NCBI GenBank assembly: GCA_928724745.1
Contig: CAKMXJ010000010.1
Coordinates: 62,001-126,000, forward strand
Origin: Anthracocystis setariae
Lineage: Eukaryota > Basidiomycota > Ustilaginomycetes > Ustilaginales > Ustilaginaceae
Direction: 5' to 3'
Length of the DNA stretch: 64,000 bases
The notes beneath the pieces were generated by a model that saw only the letters and a list, made by a program, of their open reading frames with translations, did not search any database and had not been told where the DNA came from. Shown here in pieces: positions 40,028 to 50,276 of this stretch. How positions within the stretch are numbered: position 1 is the stretch's first letter; each line of letters begins with the position of its first letter. A program made the translations under genes and the position numbers.

Positions 40028-42193
40028 TCAACAAGCGGCTGAGCGTTTCTTGAGAGCGCTGAGTTCGTGTCTCAATCTTCGGTTTGCATGATGCAGCCTC
40101 TGCATCTCGATGAGCCAGCTGCCGGCGTGGAAGCCGGTAAGTTCGCTAAACACGGTACTCGCTGCATCGCCCGCGGTCATGACCGGAACGCTGGTTCCAT
40201 TCGCCTGATACGCCGATCCAGACAGAGATCCGCTGCCTTGAGCAGCTTCCTGCACTTCCTTCTTGGAGTACTTCCTCTTGCCCAAAACCGTCGAAACATG
40301 AGCACCCACGGCACTGTTGGAATCGCCAGATGAAGATCGGGCCATTGCAGACTCGGACTGCTGCTGAACATGCACGAAGCTGACCGAGTTCGATCGACCG
40401 TTCGACGTCCATGGATAGACAGTCAGCTTGACCGGCGCCTTCTGCGTCGCATTCGGGGCCTCGTAATGATCTTGAACCGAAATACACCTGCCACACCTCA
40501 GCGCCTCCAGAATGTCGGAAGAGCTCGAGACCATGGGCAAGTCCCGAACATGCCTACCGACGAGGTTGACATCTTCGATCCCGAGAATCTGCTGAATGGG
40601 GCCCGTCGAACCGAGGAAGATGCCATTGTGCGAGATTTTCAACCAAGCTGACAACTCAGAGGAGAGCAGGTCTTGCCTGACATCGTTCCAGGGCAACATG
40701 GGCACCGGATGAAGCCTTCCGCTGCACACAACAACCTTGCGATGCTTGGGTGGGTCCACAGAGACTTTGCCGGTGGTCTCGATCAAGGCGAAAGTGCCAT
40801 CTCGACAGGCCATGCGCATGATCAAGTCGACTCGACGGTTCGCCTTGACTGCAGTCGTGTTTTCGCAGTCCGAACCCGAGTCCTCGCCGTTGGGGAGCGT
40901 CATAGCTTCTTTGAGCTCTCGCGAAAAAGGACCAACATCGGCAGGATGAGAGAAGTCTACCAGAGGTCGGCCAATGATCTCTTCTGGATGCAGACCCAGA
41001 ATGCGCTTCACCGAAGGTGACATGTATAGAACGGTGCCTTTCAACGAGAGGACGAACACAAGATCGTGCGAGTTGGTAACGATCGCATCATGCCAGTGAT
41101 CCGCAGCGTCTGTAGCGGCAGGTAAACCAGCAGCATGCAAGGCAGATGCTGCGTCTGCATCCGAGATAGACGCACGGTGAGAGCGGCGAGACCTGACGAG
41201 CGAAGTCTCGGGCATTTCTGGCGACGACGCCAGTGAAGGAAGCACGGGATCGGGAGCGGAAATCTGTCGACGACGGCGGTGAGCGGCAGTGCGTCCAGTC
41301 AGATCGACTGCTTGCGGTTGGGCATCGACCGGAGCTTGGTGCTCCATGAGACTGAGACGACGTCGCTGTTGGATGGTGAGGCCCTTGCTGTGACCGGATA
41401 CGCTTGCACTTGCATTGTAGCCGTTGGACAAAGCGTCGGGACGGCCGATGGCTTCGACGTTTAGGACGGATCGACTCAAGCTTGACGCCAAGGAGCGAGG
41501 ACCGGGATGACCGGCATTGAGAATGTTGCTGGTCTTGACGAGGTCGGCTAGATGCTGAGCATGATCTGTGGCGATGTTGCTGTGATAGCCAGTCAGAGTA
41601 TTGTTGGGGACGCTGGGCGAGGGTTGCGAAACGAGGCTGGTGGGGCTAGTGGGGCTCGCAGGGCTCAAAAGTGGCGTGGAACCCGTGTCCTTTGGTGCGT
41701 CGCCGAGATCCATGATATCGTCAAATGGCACGTTGGGTGCAAGAGTGCCGAGAGGGTGAACCATGTCGCCCTGCATGCTTTGCGCATCTGAAGGGGTTTG
41801 AGTGCTGCCATTTGACAGGCTAGGGGGCATGGCATCCGAGAGGACCGGATACATAGTTGACAGGCTCGAAGGCGTGGCCGTGTAGTTTGACGGCAACGAC
41901 CAGACGCTGTTGGTCTTGCTGCCGCCGATTTGATCTTGGTAGAAGCCTGCAATACCAGGTGAGACACCAAGAGGACCCGATGGAGACAGGCCAAAGAAAG
42001 ATTCGCTGTCGCTAAGGGAACGGCTTATAGAGCCCGGCTCAGCATTGGCGTAGTTGGTCGCGTTGGACGCTGCGTCGCTTCCGTACTGAGTGCTGGGCTC
42101 CGCAAGGATGGAGTTGAGCATCATTTCGGTGTCAACGTCAAGAGGGCTGACATCGGCCCAGGTGTTCTGCGTCGTAGGAGTGATGGCTTCCAT
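40028..42193 (-). CDS. White-Collar-like PAS domain protein, 721 aa
   Basis: The frame is open to 42241 but begins there with TTG; the first ATG is at 42193 (MEAITPTTQNTW). Residues 1-350 are Ser/Pro/Thr-rich and disordered. A PAS domain spans about 365-470 (HDLVFVLSLKGTVLYMSPSV, then KRILGLHPEEIIGRPLVDF), in the form seen in White Collar proteins. A second, weaker PAS-like segment is near 515-550 (ISHNGIFLGSTGPIQQILGI). The C-terminus ends in a short basic helix (MQRLHHANRRLRHELSALKK). I see no LOV flavin-cysteine motif (GRNCRFLQ type) and no GATA zinc finger. Inferred: a transcription-related partner protein that needs other subunits for light sensing or DNA binding. Could also be an unrelated PAS regulator. 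Confidence 0.78.
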   Translation of the reverse strand: MEAITPTTQNTWADVSPLDVDTEMMLNSILAEPSTQYGSDAASNATNYANAEPGSISRSLSDSESFFGLSPSGPLGVSPGIAGFYQDQIGGSKTNSVWSLPSNYTATPSSLSTMYPVLSDAMPPSLSNGSTQTPSDAQSMQGDMVHPLGTLAPNVPFDDIMDLGDAPKDTGSTPLLSPASPTSPTSLVSQPSPSVPNNTLTGYHSNIATDHAQHLADLVKTSNILNAGHPGPRSLASSLSRSVLNVEAIGRPDALSNGYNASASVSGHSKGLTIQQRRRLSLMEHQAPVDAQPQAVDLTGRTAAHRRRRQISAPDPVLPSLASSPEMPETSLVRSRRSHRASISDADAASALHAAGLPAATDAADHWHDAIVTNSHDLVFVLSLKGTVLYMSPSVKRILGLHPEEIIGRPLVDFSHPADVGPFSRELKEAMTLPNGEDSGSDCENTTAVKANRRVDLIMRMACRDGTFALIETTGKVSVDPPKHRKVVVCSGRLHPVPMLPWNDVRQDLLSSELSAWLKISHNGIFLGSTGPIQQILGIEDVNLVGRHVRDLPMVSSSSDILEALRCGRCISVQDHYEAPNATQKAPVKLTVYPWTSNGRSNSVSFVHVQQQSESAMARSSSGDSNSAVGAHVSTVLGKRKYSKKEVQEAAQGSGSLSGSAYQANGTSVPVMTAGDAASTVFSELTGFHAGSWLIEMQRLHHANRRLRHELSALKKRSAAC

Positions 42194-42791
42194 GTCGACG
42201 AGGTGATGAGGAGCAGCTCTGAAAGGTTGGGACGGGTGCAAAGCCGATGATGATCAAAGGAGGAGTCAATGGAGTCGGAAGAGCTTGAAGTAAGGCGTAG
42301 AGGAAAAAATGTGTGTAGAAAGCAAAAAACAGCTGAGTTCGTCGGTTGCAGGATGGTGCAGATGAAGCGAACGATGGCGGAAAGAAGCCAAGGGTACGGA
42401 TGTTGGGCCTGAATGGAGGCAGCTGGATCCGACTATGTTGCGATTACGAAGCGATGATGGGAAAGGTTTGTTGATCAGATCGTATGCGGTCAAGAAGATG
42501 CGATCGAAGCGAAAGGCTTGAACAAGGGGTGCGTGGACTGAATGGAGTCCTTTTTTAGAGTGAGAGAACGTGAGCGTTGGCCACCCGACGTAAGGTGTTG
42601 GTGACGGAGTTCGCTGCTTAGTCCCGGAAGAGAGACAGCAATTTGGTCGAGAATGGTCGACTCTGGTTCAGCGAAGGTAAGTGTCAAGACGAGATGGTCG
42701 AGACGATGGTTGTTGGTAGTGTGACGGACAGAAGTGAGAGTGGCACAGAAATTGATAACATCCAGAGAGCGCTTCTACCGCTATCAATGTT

Positions 42792-42823
42792 CTGTACTGT
42801 ACTGTGAGTACAGCACAGTACAG
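42792..42823. repeat. Inverted repeat CTGTACTGT ... ACAGTACAG
   Basis: Nine-base arms at 42792-42800 and 42815-42823 are perfect reverse complements around a 14-base spacer that contains a further GTACAG word. Confidence 0.85.
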
Positions 42824-43279
42824 TGTAGAATTGCTCAAGAATGAAAGACCCCAGGGTTTTTTGCGTGGACCGCAGCGACGCAGCGACTGCAGCAGGGCCA
42901 AAGGCGCAGGGCGAAGGCGCAGTGCGGCGCGGCAGCCGAGCATTTTGCAAAATGTGAGCTTCACACTGCACTGTACTTTACTGTCACGGGGAGAGCCAAG
43001 AGAGGGGGGAGAACGGGAGGAGATAGGGTTCACGGACCCTTTGCCAGGGACGGAGCAACCGCTTAGGTGCGGAAAAGACGCGCAAAGACAGCTCAGACGC
43101 CCGGTGGCGGGAAATGAAAGTTTCAGAACGCCACCCAACCCAAAGGGACTTGCTTTGCCAGTCAGGTGCCCACGGAGGGCTGGTGGGACGTGGTCAAAGT
43201 GCCGCGTCAAGCTCCGCGTCAGCGTTTTGCGTTTGATATACTGTACCTCAGGTCGGCAAAAGGACCTGAATCTCCGATA

Positions 43280-43309
43280 GTACCGGTACCGTAGGCGAGC
43301 TAACCTACG
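43280..43309. repeat. Palindrome GTACCGGTAC next to a CGTAGG/CCTACG hairpin
   Basis: A 10-bp palindrome at 43280-43289 directly abuts a 6-bp stem (43290-43295 with 43304-43309) and an 8-base loop. Confidence 0.75.
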
Positions 43310-43350
43310 CTAAAGCAATTAACCAAGAAGGTGGCGAACACTCAAGCCAA

Positions 43351-43381
43351 ACCCAAGCCCAAGCCCAAGCCCAAGCCCAAC
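43351..43381. repeat. (AAGCCC)n microsatellite
   Basis: About five copies of a 6-bp unit AAGCCC; the Lys-Pro peptide in one frame is not coding evidence. Confidence 0.85.
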
Positions 43382-43494
43382 CAAGCCAAGCCTTGTGAAA
43401 AAGTGCTGTGCTCTGCAGAATTGCCTGACCGTACAGTACAAACAGAGAGGCCGCGTTCTAGTGCGCGGATATCAAAGAGAAACTTTCTTTTTTA

Positions 43495-43497
<3 letters not shown>

Positions 43498-43527
<30 letters not shown>
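43498..43527. repeat. 30-base T-run
   Basis: An uninterrupted run of 30 T followed by T-rich (CTTT)n DNA to about 43563. Confidence 0.95.
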
Positions 43528-44116
43528 CTTTCTTTCTTTTGATTTCTTTTTTTTCTTCTTTGTTAAAGACAACGGTTGCCCCACCACTTGATGTCCATTG
43601 GTTCGCCCCGAGCCACTGTGCAAATAGCCAGCCACCAAGGCCCAGTCTAATCTCTCTGTCTGTGCTTCATCCAAGCCCAAATGAATGCGACATTATCGCA
43701 TGCAAGCCGAGCATGACGACCGCTGTCTGAACACATTTTCACAATTTCGCATACATGCTTCAAGTTCGCTAACGACACCGTCTGTTTGCCGCAGTCGCAG
43801 CCGAGCATTGATTCCCCCGATAGACATGGAAATGATCAACTGCAGCAAGCTTCTAGCGCAACCCCGATCGTGCGTGTAATCTGCGCGACAAAGCGAAATC
43901 CAAGCTTTATTCTTGCGGAAGCTTCGTGACGGGTTTCTGACCTGCATATTATAACCTGGCTCTTCCTCGCTCGCACTTTCTACTGTAGTAGTGTAGTAGT
44001 AGTGCAGTGGTGGGATTCGCCTTGTAGCGCGACCTCATATACTCGCGCCAGTGCCGAAGAAAAAAAAGTCTTACCTTCTGCGCCCTTATCGGCTATGGAG
44101 GTGCTCTTTTTGGAGA

Positions 44117-44131
44117 TACAGTATATACTGT
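44117..44131. repeat. Palindrome ACAGTATATACTGT
   Basis: A 14-bp perfect palindrome at 44118-44131, preceded by T; one of the longest members of the ACAGTA word family in this region. Confidence 0.85.
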
Positions 44132-44436
44132 CCCTGTATGCTACAACCCACCAAGTGTTTCGCCCGTGTTGAAAGGGTTTCCCCCCCATACCGAGATGGA
44201 ACACATCTCGAAGAACACAACCTAGACTCGCTTTCAGCGATTGAGTTGACAGCGTTGTTTGCATAGGTAGCTTGCGGATTAGAATTCTGCTCGGCAATGC
44301 AAACACACTTTTTGAACATCCTGACCGTGCTGTCAACTGTATCTCTATGGCTGTCAGATGCCGTGCGGACCTTGGAACGCTTCTTCGACGGCTCGTGAAT
44401 GAAATACAAGCCAAATAGATCCGCTCTTCAGTGGAT

Positions 44437-44464
44437 CCGTCCGTCCGTCCGTCCGTCCGTCCGT
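44437..44464. repeat. (CCGT)7 microsatellite
   Basis: Seven perfect copies of CCGT in noncoding DNA. Confidence 0.95.
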
Positions 44465-45309
44465 GCGCGATGCGTGCCTGCTTTTGTTCGAAGGTGGGAA
44501 GAGCACGGGCACCCTAGATCTCGGGACAAGAGCAATCCATACTGTAACAGGCTCTCCCACCAGGACGGCCAGGAGACCGTTCTTGGTAATACAGTAGAAT
44601 GCCAATGCTCATCATATGCCCACCTCTTGCGCAATCCAGTACAGTACAACGCTGGAATGCGTTGGGGGAAATCCAACCTCGGCCAGGCTGCAATTTCATG
44701 CGGCCTACAAGGAAACTTTGACCCGTCTGCACTAATTCTGTACGCGAATTTCCTCGCAAGCCAACGAGGCAGCAGTGGGGAGTGGAAATTGCTTTGCTTC
44801 TTCGTCCGAAAGGTTCACTACTATCGCTGTCCTGAGTTGCAATCATCATGAGGACCGCACCTTAACACGAAATGGTTATTGAGCAAAGGAAAAGACCAAG
44901 TAAAGCACAGCAAGAGCAAGAGGCAATAATGATGTCACCTCGGCGAGCACCACCGTGAAATGGACCCGGATATCTACAGTATTGATATGTTCCGTCATTT
45001 CCGCGCCGATTCTCCACGCCACACACTCTTTGGAGCCCTACTCTCTGTTGCCATCCGTCTTGCATTGTATGGCGTGACAGATGGCGTTGTGTCGTTTTCG
45101 TCTTGGACAAACCGATGCAAGTAAGGAGGCTATCAAAGTTAGAGCTCGTTCGTACCTCGGCTCGAAGCGTCTGCTTTTCTGATTTATATATTAGGTTTCA
45201 TCCGACTATCCCGCTGCAGGTCATTATTCATCGCCTCTGCGCCGGTCATGTTTGGGCGTTCTTTGAACCCTAAGTTTGGCAACAAGCAGACGAGCACAAT
45301 ACTGCCCTG

Positions 45310-45321
45310 TACAGTACTGTA
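45310..45321. repeat. Palindrome TACAGTACTGTA
   Basis: A 12-bp perfect palindrome, same word family as 3721-3734 and 44118-44131. Confidence 0.85.
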
Positions 45322-46082
45322 ACGTCGGATGAGACCCAAGATGATCCGCGAAAAGCTGATTGCGCACGGAGCCTTGCAAATTCCCGCCTTGCTAGCGAGG
45401 TTTTGGCCGCTGGTTTTACCACCACCTTTTTCGACGGCGTCCCGGTTAGCTCCGTTTATACCCGAGAGGTGGTCTCACCACCCTTGGACGACAACCAAAA
45501 CCTCCCTACTACTGAAGTTTTGGCCCAGGTGGCCAAGATTTGCACACAGGAACAATCGGTAGTGGCGCTATCAGCGGCTGCCTTGTCAAGACCCACGGGT
45601 CCCTCCATATGCGCTTAAATTTGTGTGCAAACCGTCGGGTTGACCTCCCGGGGCGCGCGCGCGAGAGTAAAGCGACATCCGCCTGACCTCGAACCCAACG
45701 TGGACAGCAGCCTACAGTACTGGACTGTATCTTTGCCCGTGCATTCACGAGTGGGCACAGATGAAAGCGAAGCAGATGCATGCTTTCAAGCCACACCGAC
45801 ACCGGCGTCCTTTCCGAGCACTGCTTGCTCACTAGTAACCGTACTCGCCAAGCATCCACGCTAACAATGCGCAAACCCAACCGAATGCTCAACATCTTAT
45901 CCGATGCACGCCCTATGAATATCAAGTAACCTCGCTTGCTGCTCAACCTCAAACATCATCATGCATCCTCATCTTGCCACACCCCCTTCGTCTCTCGTAC
46001 GGCATAGCACACTGATACTTTTTCACCAAAGCTTACAACATGTTTCGGTCGTTCATAAAAATGTACACTGCATCCCTACACC

Positions 46083-49000
46083 CTAGTATTCGCTCACCTT
46101 CCTTCGCTTCGAAGCGGTCCTGTCTGCAGTCTCGTCATCGTCGTCCAGATTCAAAGACCCAGCCTCGGACGTGTCCATCTCCACATCGATATCCGAAAGC
46201 TGCTCACTAGGTGGAGCTTGAATACTAACATCCTCCTCTTCGCCCTCCTCCTGTGGTCTGTCCCGTTTCTGCGCACTCCTAACGGGCGTAGGTAGAATTC
46301 GACTTCCCCTCGCAGGCAATCCGTCATCCTCCTCCTCCTCGTTGGAAAGCTCGCCTCCACTATCCGAAATGTGGCCACTCTTCCTAGCAGACGCACTCGC
46401 ATCGCCCTTGGCCATCGCAGGCGCAAACAGCGCACTCTTGGCCGCGATCTTCAGCAACCTCTTCTCGTACGATCGATGAGCATCCCACGCCTTGGCCGTC
46501 GGAGGAATCTGAACATTCGCAGCGCGATAAGCGCGGTCCATAGCACTCTTGATCTTGACCGCATCCGTTGGAGCCGCCGTGATCAACAGATTCGCCATAC
46601 CCTTGTACAGAGTTGGCATCTTCTGACGCACCCTCTTGTTGGCGTTGCGCTCGGCGGCTGCCACTTTCTGTGCAATGTGCTCGCTAGCTCGGCTGTGCAG
46701 CGAAATCAAGCAGCGCGCGTCGATCTTGCGCAGCGCTGTAAAGCCTGCACCTCGCACCACCAGCGCATTAGCCAGCTGGCGTGAGAGCGAGATGAAGCGA
46801 GCCTCACCATTGGCATCGCCAGCATCGAGGTACAGCTCGAAAGCTTCGCGCAGCGCATCCCAAATGCAACTCTCGACAATCACGGCGCGGTTGTACCCGC
46901 CAAAGATGGCTTCTTCCTTGAGCACCTCGATCAACGCCTTGCAGCATGAATCGTAGATCGCACCGAGACGCCCAAAGTGGATCAGCACCACCGTCGCGTA
47001 CTTGGCGTCGATGACGCCGACCCGAATCGCCGATACAAACGTGCTGATCACCGTACAGAACGTGTGCTCCGCCTCGAGCGCGGCTTGATCGGGACGGTCG
47101 GCCGCTTCGGTCGCGCCGCTAGTCTGAAGCTTGCCGGTCTGGGCCTTCTTGTTCTTCTTGCCTTTGCCGCCCCGGATGCGCGATGCCTTGGGTGTGGCAT
47201 CTGCATCCTCGTCCTCGTCTTCGTTTTCGTCTTCATCGGCGTTGTCCTCACCGTCCGAGCCGTCTTGGGCGGCTTCTCCCGCACCGTTAGCCTCCTTCTC
47301 GAGGACACCGGATTTCTCCATGTAGCGCTCGATTTCAGCTTGAACAAATTGAGAGCAGTGCTGCTGAACATCAGCATCGCAGTGCAGAGCCAGGACAGCC
47401 GGCAGCTGTGGACCGGATCGCTTCTGAGCAGCGTCGTCCTCAGCAGCAACAGCCGCCGATGCATCGTCGCCAGTCACGGCGGCTGGCGCCTGTGGGATGG
47501 CAGCGTAGAGCATGTGGATAGTTGCGAGCTTTTCGAATGCAATGCGTTGAACGCCCACACAGGCCTGAGAGTGTGTGCTGGCGACGAACTCCTCCAAGAG
47601 ACTGAGCACCTTGGTTCGCTTTTCGAGCAAAGCATCGACCACAGCTGACTGCGATCCAGCTTCTGGCATGATCACCTGGCGTGTCTTCCACATGACGTGG
47701 AGAGCAAGCGTCGCGACGGCGTCGCGAACGAGGCTCTCCTCCTCGTGGTAAGCGAGACGACCTCGGCCCGCGATACCGAGCACAATCTCCCAGCCGGTGG
47801 TGGCCTGTCCGCCTTCGTCATCCTCAAGCGCATCGCTCGTGTTGCAGACCTGACTGACCAGGTGCAATCGGAGCATGTTGGCACCCAGCACATGGACCTC
47901 ATCCTCGCTAAAACCAGCCGTCTCCACATCCCGGTTGCTGACGGTTTCACGAAGCGACGAGACGAGGCTTTCTTCAAGCGCCGACAGCTTGGTGCTGTTG
48001 ATGCCGGACTGCGACGTCGTCATCACCATCTTCTGTAGAGTCTGCACACCATGCTTGAGCACGAGCGGCTCGACATGACGTTGGATCTGGATCGAGACGT
48101 CGTCCCAGAGCGCCTCGAAGGCGGCAGTCTCTTGGAGCTCAGTGTACATCTCGAGGTCCATGACCTGTGGGAGAAGCAAGAGGTCGGCAATGCGTGGAGC
48201 GTCGGTTCGGTATTTGGCGAGAAGCTTGGGCAGTGCAGCGATCATGGCGCGCGTGACGTCTTCCTTGGTGGTGTCCTCGGGATCATCGATCAGCTCAGCT
48301 CCTGCATATGTCTTTCGCAAGATGGCGACAAGAGCTTCGACCAGGACCGCCTCCTGTTCAGGCTCGAGACGATAGACAGCGGGAGCAGCGTTATCGCCAG
48401 CACTTCCCTTGGCTCGCGCAGCCTTGTCGGAGTGGTCGAGCAGAAGCAAGTCGATCAGCGGCTTCCAATGCTGCATGTCCTTCACTGCATCCCAGAGAGC
48501 CTCGACTGCCAGACCAACACGGCCTTCCTTGGCGCCATCGATGACGGTGGAAAGCTCCTCAACATCTGTGCTCGCGGATGAGGCGTCCTTGCCATCGAGG
48601 CGATCTCCATACTTGACGAGCAGCTCGGCCAAGCATTTGAAACGAAGCTTGGCCTGCTCCTGTTGCTGTTCTTCCGCCTGCTTGCCCTTCTTTTTGGAAG
48701 CGGCCGAAAGAGAACTCAGCTCGCTTGCGCCTTCGCTGACCATCTCGTCGAGGACGTTGGCAAGAAAACTTGCAACGGCGTTGCGGATACGGGGCTCGAC
48801 GTCAAAGATGTGCGTGGCAAGCAAGTCTCGCTGCTCGTCGTCCAGCAGGTCATGCTTATCGATCATGACGAGCACGTTGATGGTGGCGATACGGACTCCT
48901 AGGACAACATCGCCAGTTGCCATCTGAACGAGACGGGCTTTGAAGACTTCGGTAAAGTGTCGGATGGAGCTGACAAAATTGTCGCGGTTGTAGAGACCAG

Positions 49001-50276
49001 TCATGGCATGCACGGCGGCCATGCGAACGTTGGCGTCGACATCCGAAAGGACCCAGCCGATGTAGCGGAAGTAGGTGCTTTGCAGATACGCTGTGGGGTA
49101 CTTCTTCATCCACGACCCCAGTGCTTCGACGCACTCGGATCGAATGCCGGCGTCAAAATCGCGGAAGCGGTGAACGAAGACCGAGTTGATAAATTCGTTG
49201 ACGTACTCATCGAGACGCGCCTTGAGCTTGCGTGACTCGACCACCTTTGACTCTAGGTCTTTGAGTCTGCTCTTGTCCGAGCGAGCCTTCTTCTTCTCCG
49301 CATCGCGCTGCTTGGTTGCTGTGGAAAGGTCCTTGGAAGCCTGTGCGTTGACCTCGTTGAGCGCTGAGATGGTCCACAGCGCAACTACAGTGGCGGTGTG
49401 ACGGAAGGATCGCAGCGAGGACGAGGACATGGCAGATACCCAAGCCTGGTACGGCTCCATGAATCCGTCGGCCGTGAGCACTTCGGCCTCGTATGCGCTC
49501 ATGACCAAGCGGTGGAGGAACTCGTTGAGCGACTTGCGGAAGGTCTTGAAGGTCTTGCTGCGCGACACAATGGGGTAGGAGGGGATGAGCTGCTTCTTGA
49601 AGACCTCTTGCAGTTCTTCGAGGTTGTCGACGATGTTGTCAATGTCAACCACCTGGTTTTCATCGACGCTGCCGTTGCAGCCACAAGCGCGGATCACAAA
49701 GTTGACTAGCTCGGCAAGAGCGCGTCCCTGGTGATCCGAGAATGCTACCACCCAGTCTTCAGCGATGGACTGCAATGCCGAGTTCGGGTCCTTAATCGCA
49801 TTGAAGATGTCGTTGTCCTCGTTGATGGGAAGTTCGTCCTTGCTAGCAGCTGCGCGTGACCTGGCTGCGGACGGCGTTGTGGTGCCAGCTGCTCTGCGTC
49901 GTGATGGCCCAGAGCCCTTGGTAGTGGAGCGTGGTGTCTTTGTGACGTCATTCTTGGTAGCACCTGCTGACTTTCGAGCGCGGGGAGTGGCGTTGGATTG
50001 CCTCGGCTTAGAAGTACCAGCTGCCGAACGTCTTGGTGTTGCCTTCTTACGACTGGAGCCAAAATCGCCGTCATTTTCGTCATCCTCCTCCTCGAGTTCT
50101 TCCTCGGAGCTTTCTTCTTCCTCTTGTTCGTTTTGGCTATCCTCGCCCTCGGAAGATAGCTCGGTCAGGGAACCATCGGAATCGTCGACATCATTTTGGG
50201 GTTGAGTGGCCGGAGCTGAGGCGGCAGCCTTGCTGGATCCTGAGCCAGAGCCGTTCCTCTGTGTGCTTCGCGCCAT
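46083..50276 (-). CDS. SCC3: Cohesin subunit SCC3 (STAG/stromalin), 1397 aa
   Basis: HEAT-repeat subunit of the cohesin ring that holds sister chromatids together and shapes chromatin loops in the nucleus. Residues 1-150 are disordered, with an acidic Glu/Asp/Ser stretch (about 30-75) and a basic region. The STAG domain lies at about 229-305 (EAEVLTADGFMEPYQAWVSA, then SLRSFRHTATVVALWTISAL). The stromalin conservative domain lies at about 365-431 (RFRDFDAGIRSECVEALGSW, then FRYIGWVLSDVDANVRMAAV). A helical array follows, then a long acidic interruption (DEDENEDEDEDADATP), more helices and an acidic/basic tail ending with a nuclear-signal-like SKRRKVSEY. No intron. The length fits fungal members with extra tails. 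Confidence 0.93.
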   Translation of the reverse strand: MARSTQRNGSGSGSSKAAASAPATQPQNDVDDSDGSLTELSSEGEDSQNEQEEEESSEEELEEEDDENDGDFGSSRKKATPRRSAAGTSKPRQSNATPRARKSAGATKNDVTKTPRSTTKGSGPSRRRAAGTTTPSAARSRAAASKDELPINEDNDIFNAIKDPNSALQSIAEDWVVAFSDHQGRALAELVNFVIRACGCNGSVDENQVVDIDNIVDNLEELQEVFKKQLIPSYPIVSRSKTFKTFRKSLNEFLHRLVMSAYEAEVLTADGFMEPYQAWVSAMSSSSLRSFRHTATVVALWTISALNEVNAQASKDLSTATKQRDAEKKKARSDKSRLKDLESKVVESRKLKARLDEYVNEFINSVFVHRFRDFDAGIRSECVEALGSWMKKYPTAYLQSTYFRYIGWVLSDVDANVRMAAVHAMTGLYNRDNFVSSIRHFTEVFKARLVQMATGDVVLGVRIATINVLVMIDKHDLLDDEQRDLLATHIFDVEPRIRNAVASFLANVLDEMVSEGASELSSLSAASKKKGKQAEEQQQEQAKLRFKCLAELLVKYGDRLDGKDASSASTDVEELSTVIDGAKEGRVGLAVEALWDAVKDMQHWKPLIDLLLLDHSDKAARAKGSAGDNAAPAVYRLEPEQEAVLVEALVAILRKTYAGAELIDDPEDTTKEDVTRAMIAALPKLLAKYRTDAPRIADLLLLPQVMDLEMYTELQETAAFEALWDDVSIQIQRHVEPLVLKHGVQTLQKMVMTTSQSGINSTKLSALEESLVSSLRETVSNRDVETAGFSEDEVHVLGANMLRLHLVSQVCNTSDALEDDEGGQATTGWEIVLGIAGRGRLAYHEEESLVRDAVATLALHVMWKTRQVIMPEAGSQSAVVDALLEKRTKVLSLLEEFVASTHSQACVGVQRIAFEKLATIHMLYAAIPQAPAAVTGDDASAAVAAEDDAAQKRSGPQLPAVLALHCDADVQQHCSQFVQAEIERYMEKSGVLEKEANGAGEAAQDGSDGEDNADEDENEDEDEDADATPKASRIRGGKGKKNKKAQTGKLQTSGATEAADRPDQAALEAEHTFCTVISTFVSAIRVGVIDAKYATVVLIHFGRLGAIYDSCCKALIEVLKEEAIFGGYNRAVIVESCIWDALREAFELYLDAGDANGEARFISLSRQLANALVVRGAGFTALRKIDARCLISLHSRASEHIAQKVAAAERNANKRVRQKMPTLYKGMANLLITAAPTDAVKIKSAMDRAYRAANVQIPPTAKAWDAHRSYEKRLLKIAAKSALFAPAMAKGDASASARKSGHISDSGGELSNEEEEDDGLPARGSRILPTPVRSAQKRDRPQEEGEEEDVSIQAPPSEQLSDIDVEMDTSEAGSLNLDDDDETADRTASKRRKVSEY

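Larger units (their letters stand above)
42194..46082. other. 3.9 kb gene-poor intergenic region
   Basis: Lies between the 5' end of the PAS gene and the 3' end of SCC3. I found no frame with a domain. It is dense in TACTGTA/TACAGTA words (42795, 42818, 43239, 43431, 43981, 44117, 44540, 44590, 44640, 44975, 45310, 45713). It also contains an AAGCCC repeat, a 30-base T-run, a (CCGT)7 repeat and a hairpin with an adjacent palindrome. A 99-codon open stretch at 45322-45618 reads like protein but has no ATG and no homolog I recognise. A transposon remnant or noncoding RNA cannot be excluded. Confidence 0.55.

Noticed and set aside
43255..43315. tRNA-like segment on the minus strand
   Set aside because: The T-arm candidate lacks the conserved A58, has a mismatched stem, and no matching acceptor or anticodon stem can be drawn.
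44399..44851. 150-codon frame in the gene-poor region
   Set aside because: Includes the (CCGT)7 repeat, has mixed composition with no domain and no neighbouring exon that fits.
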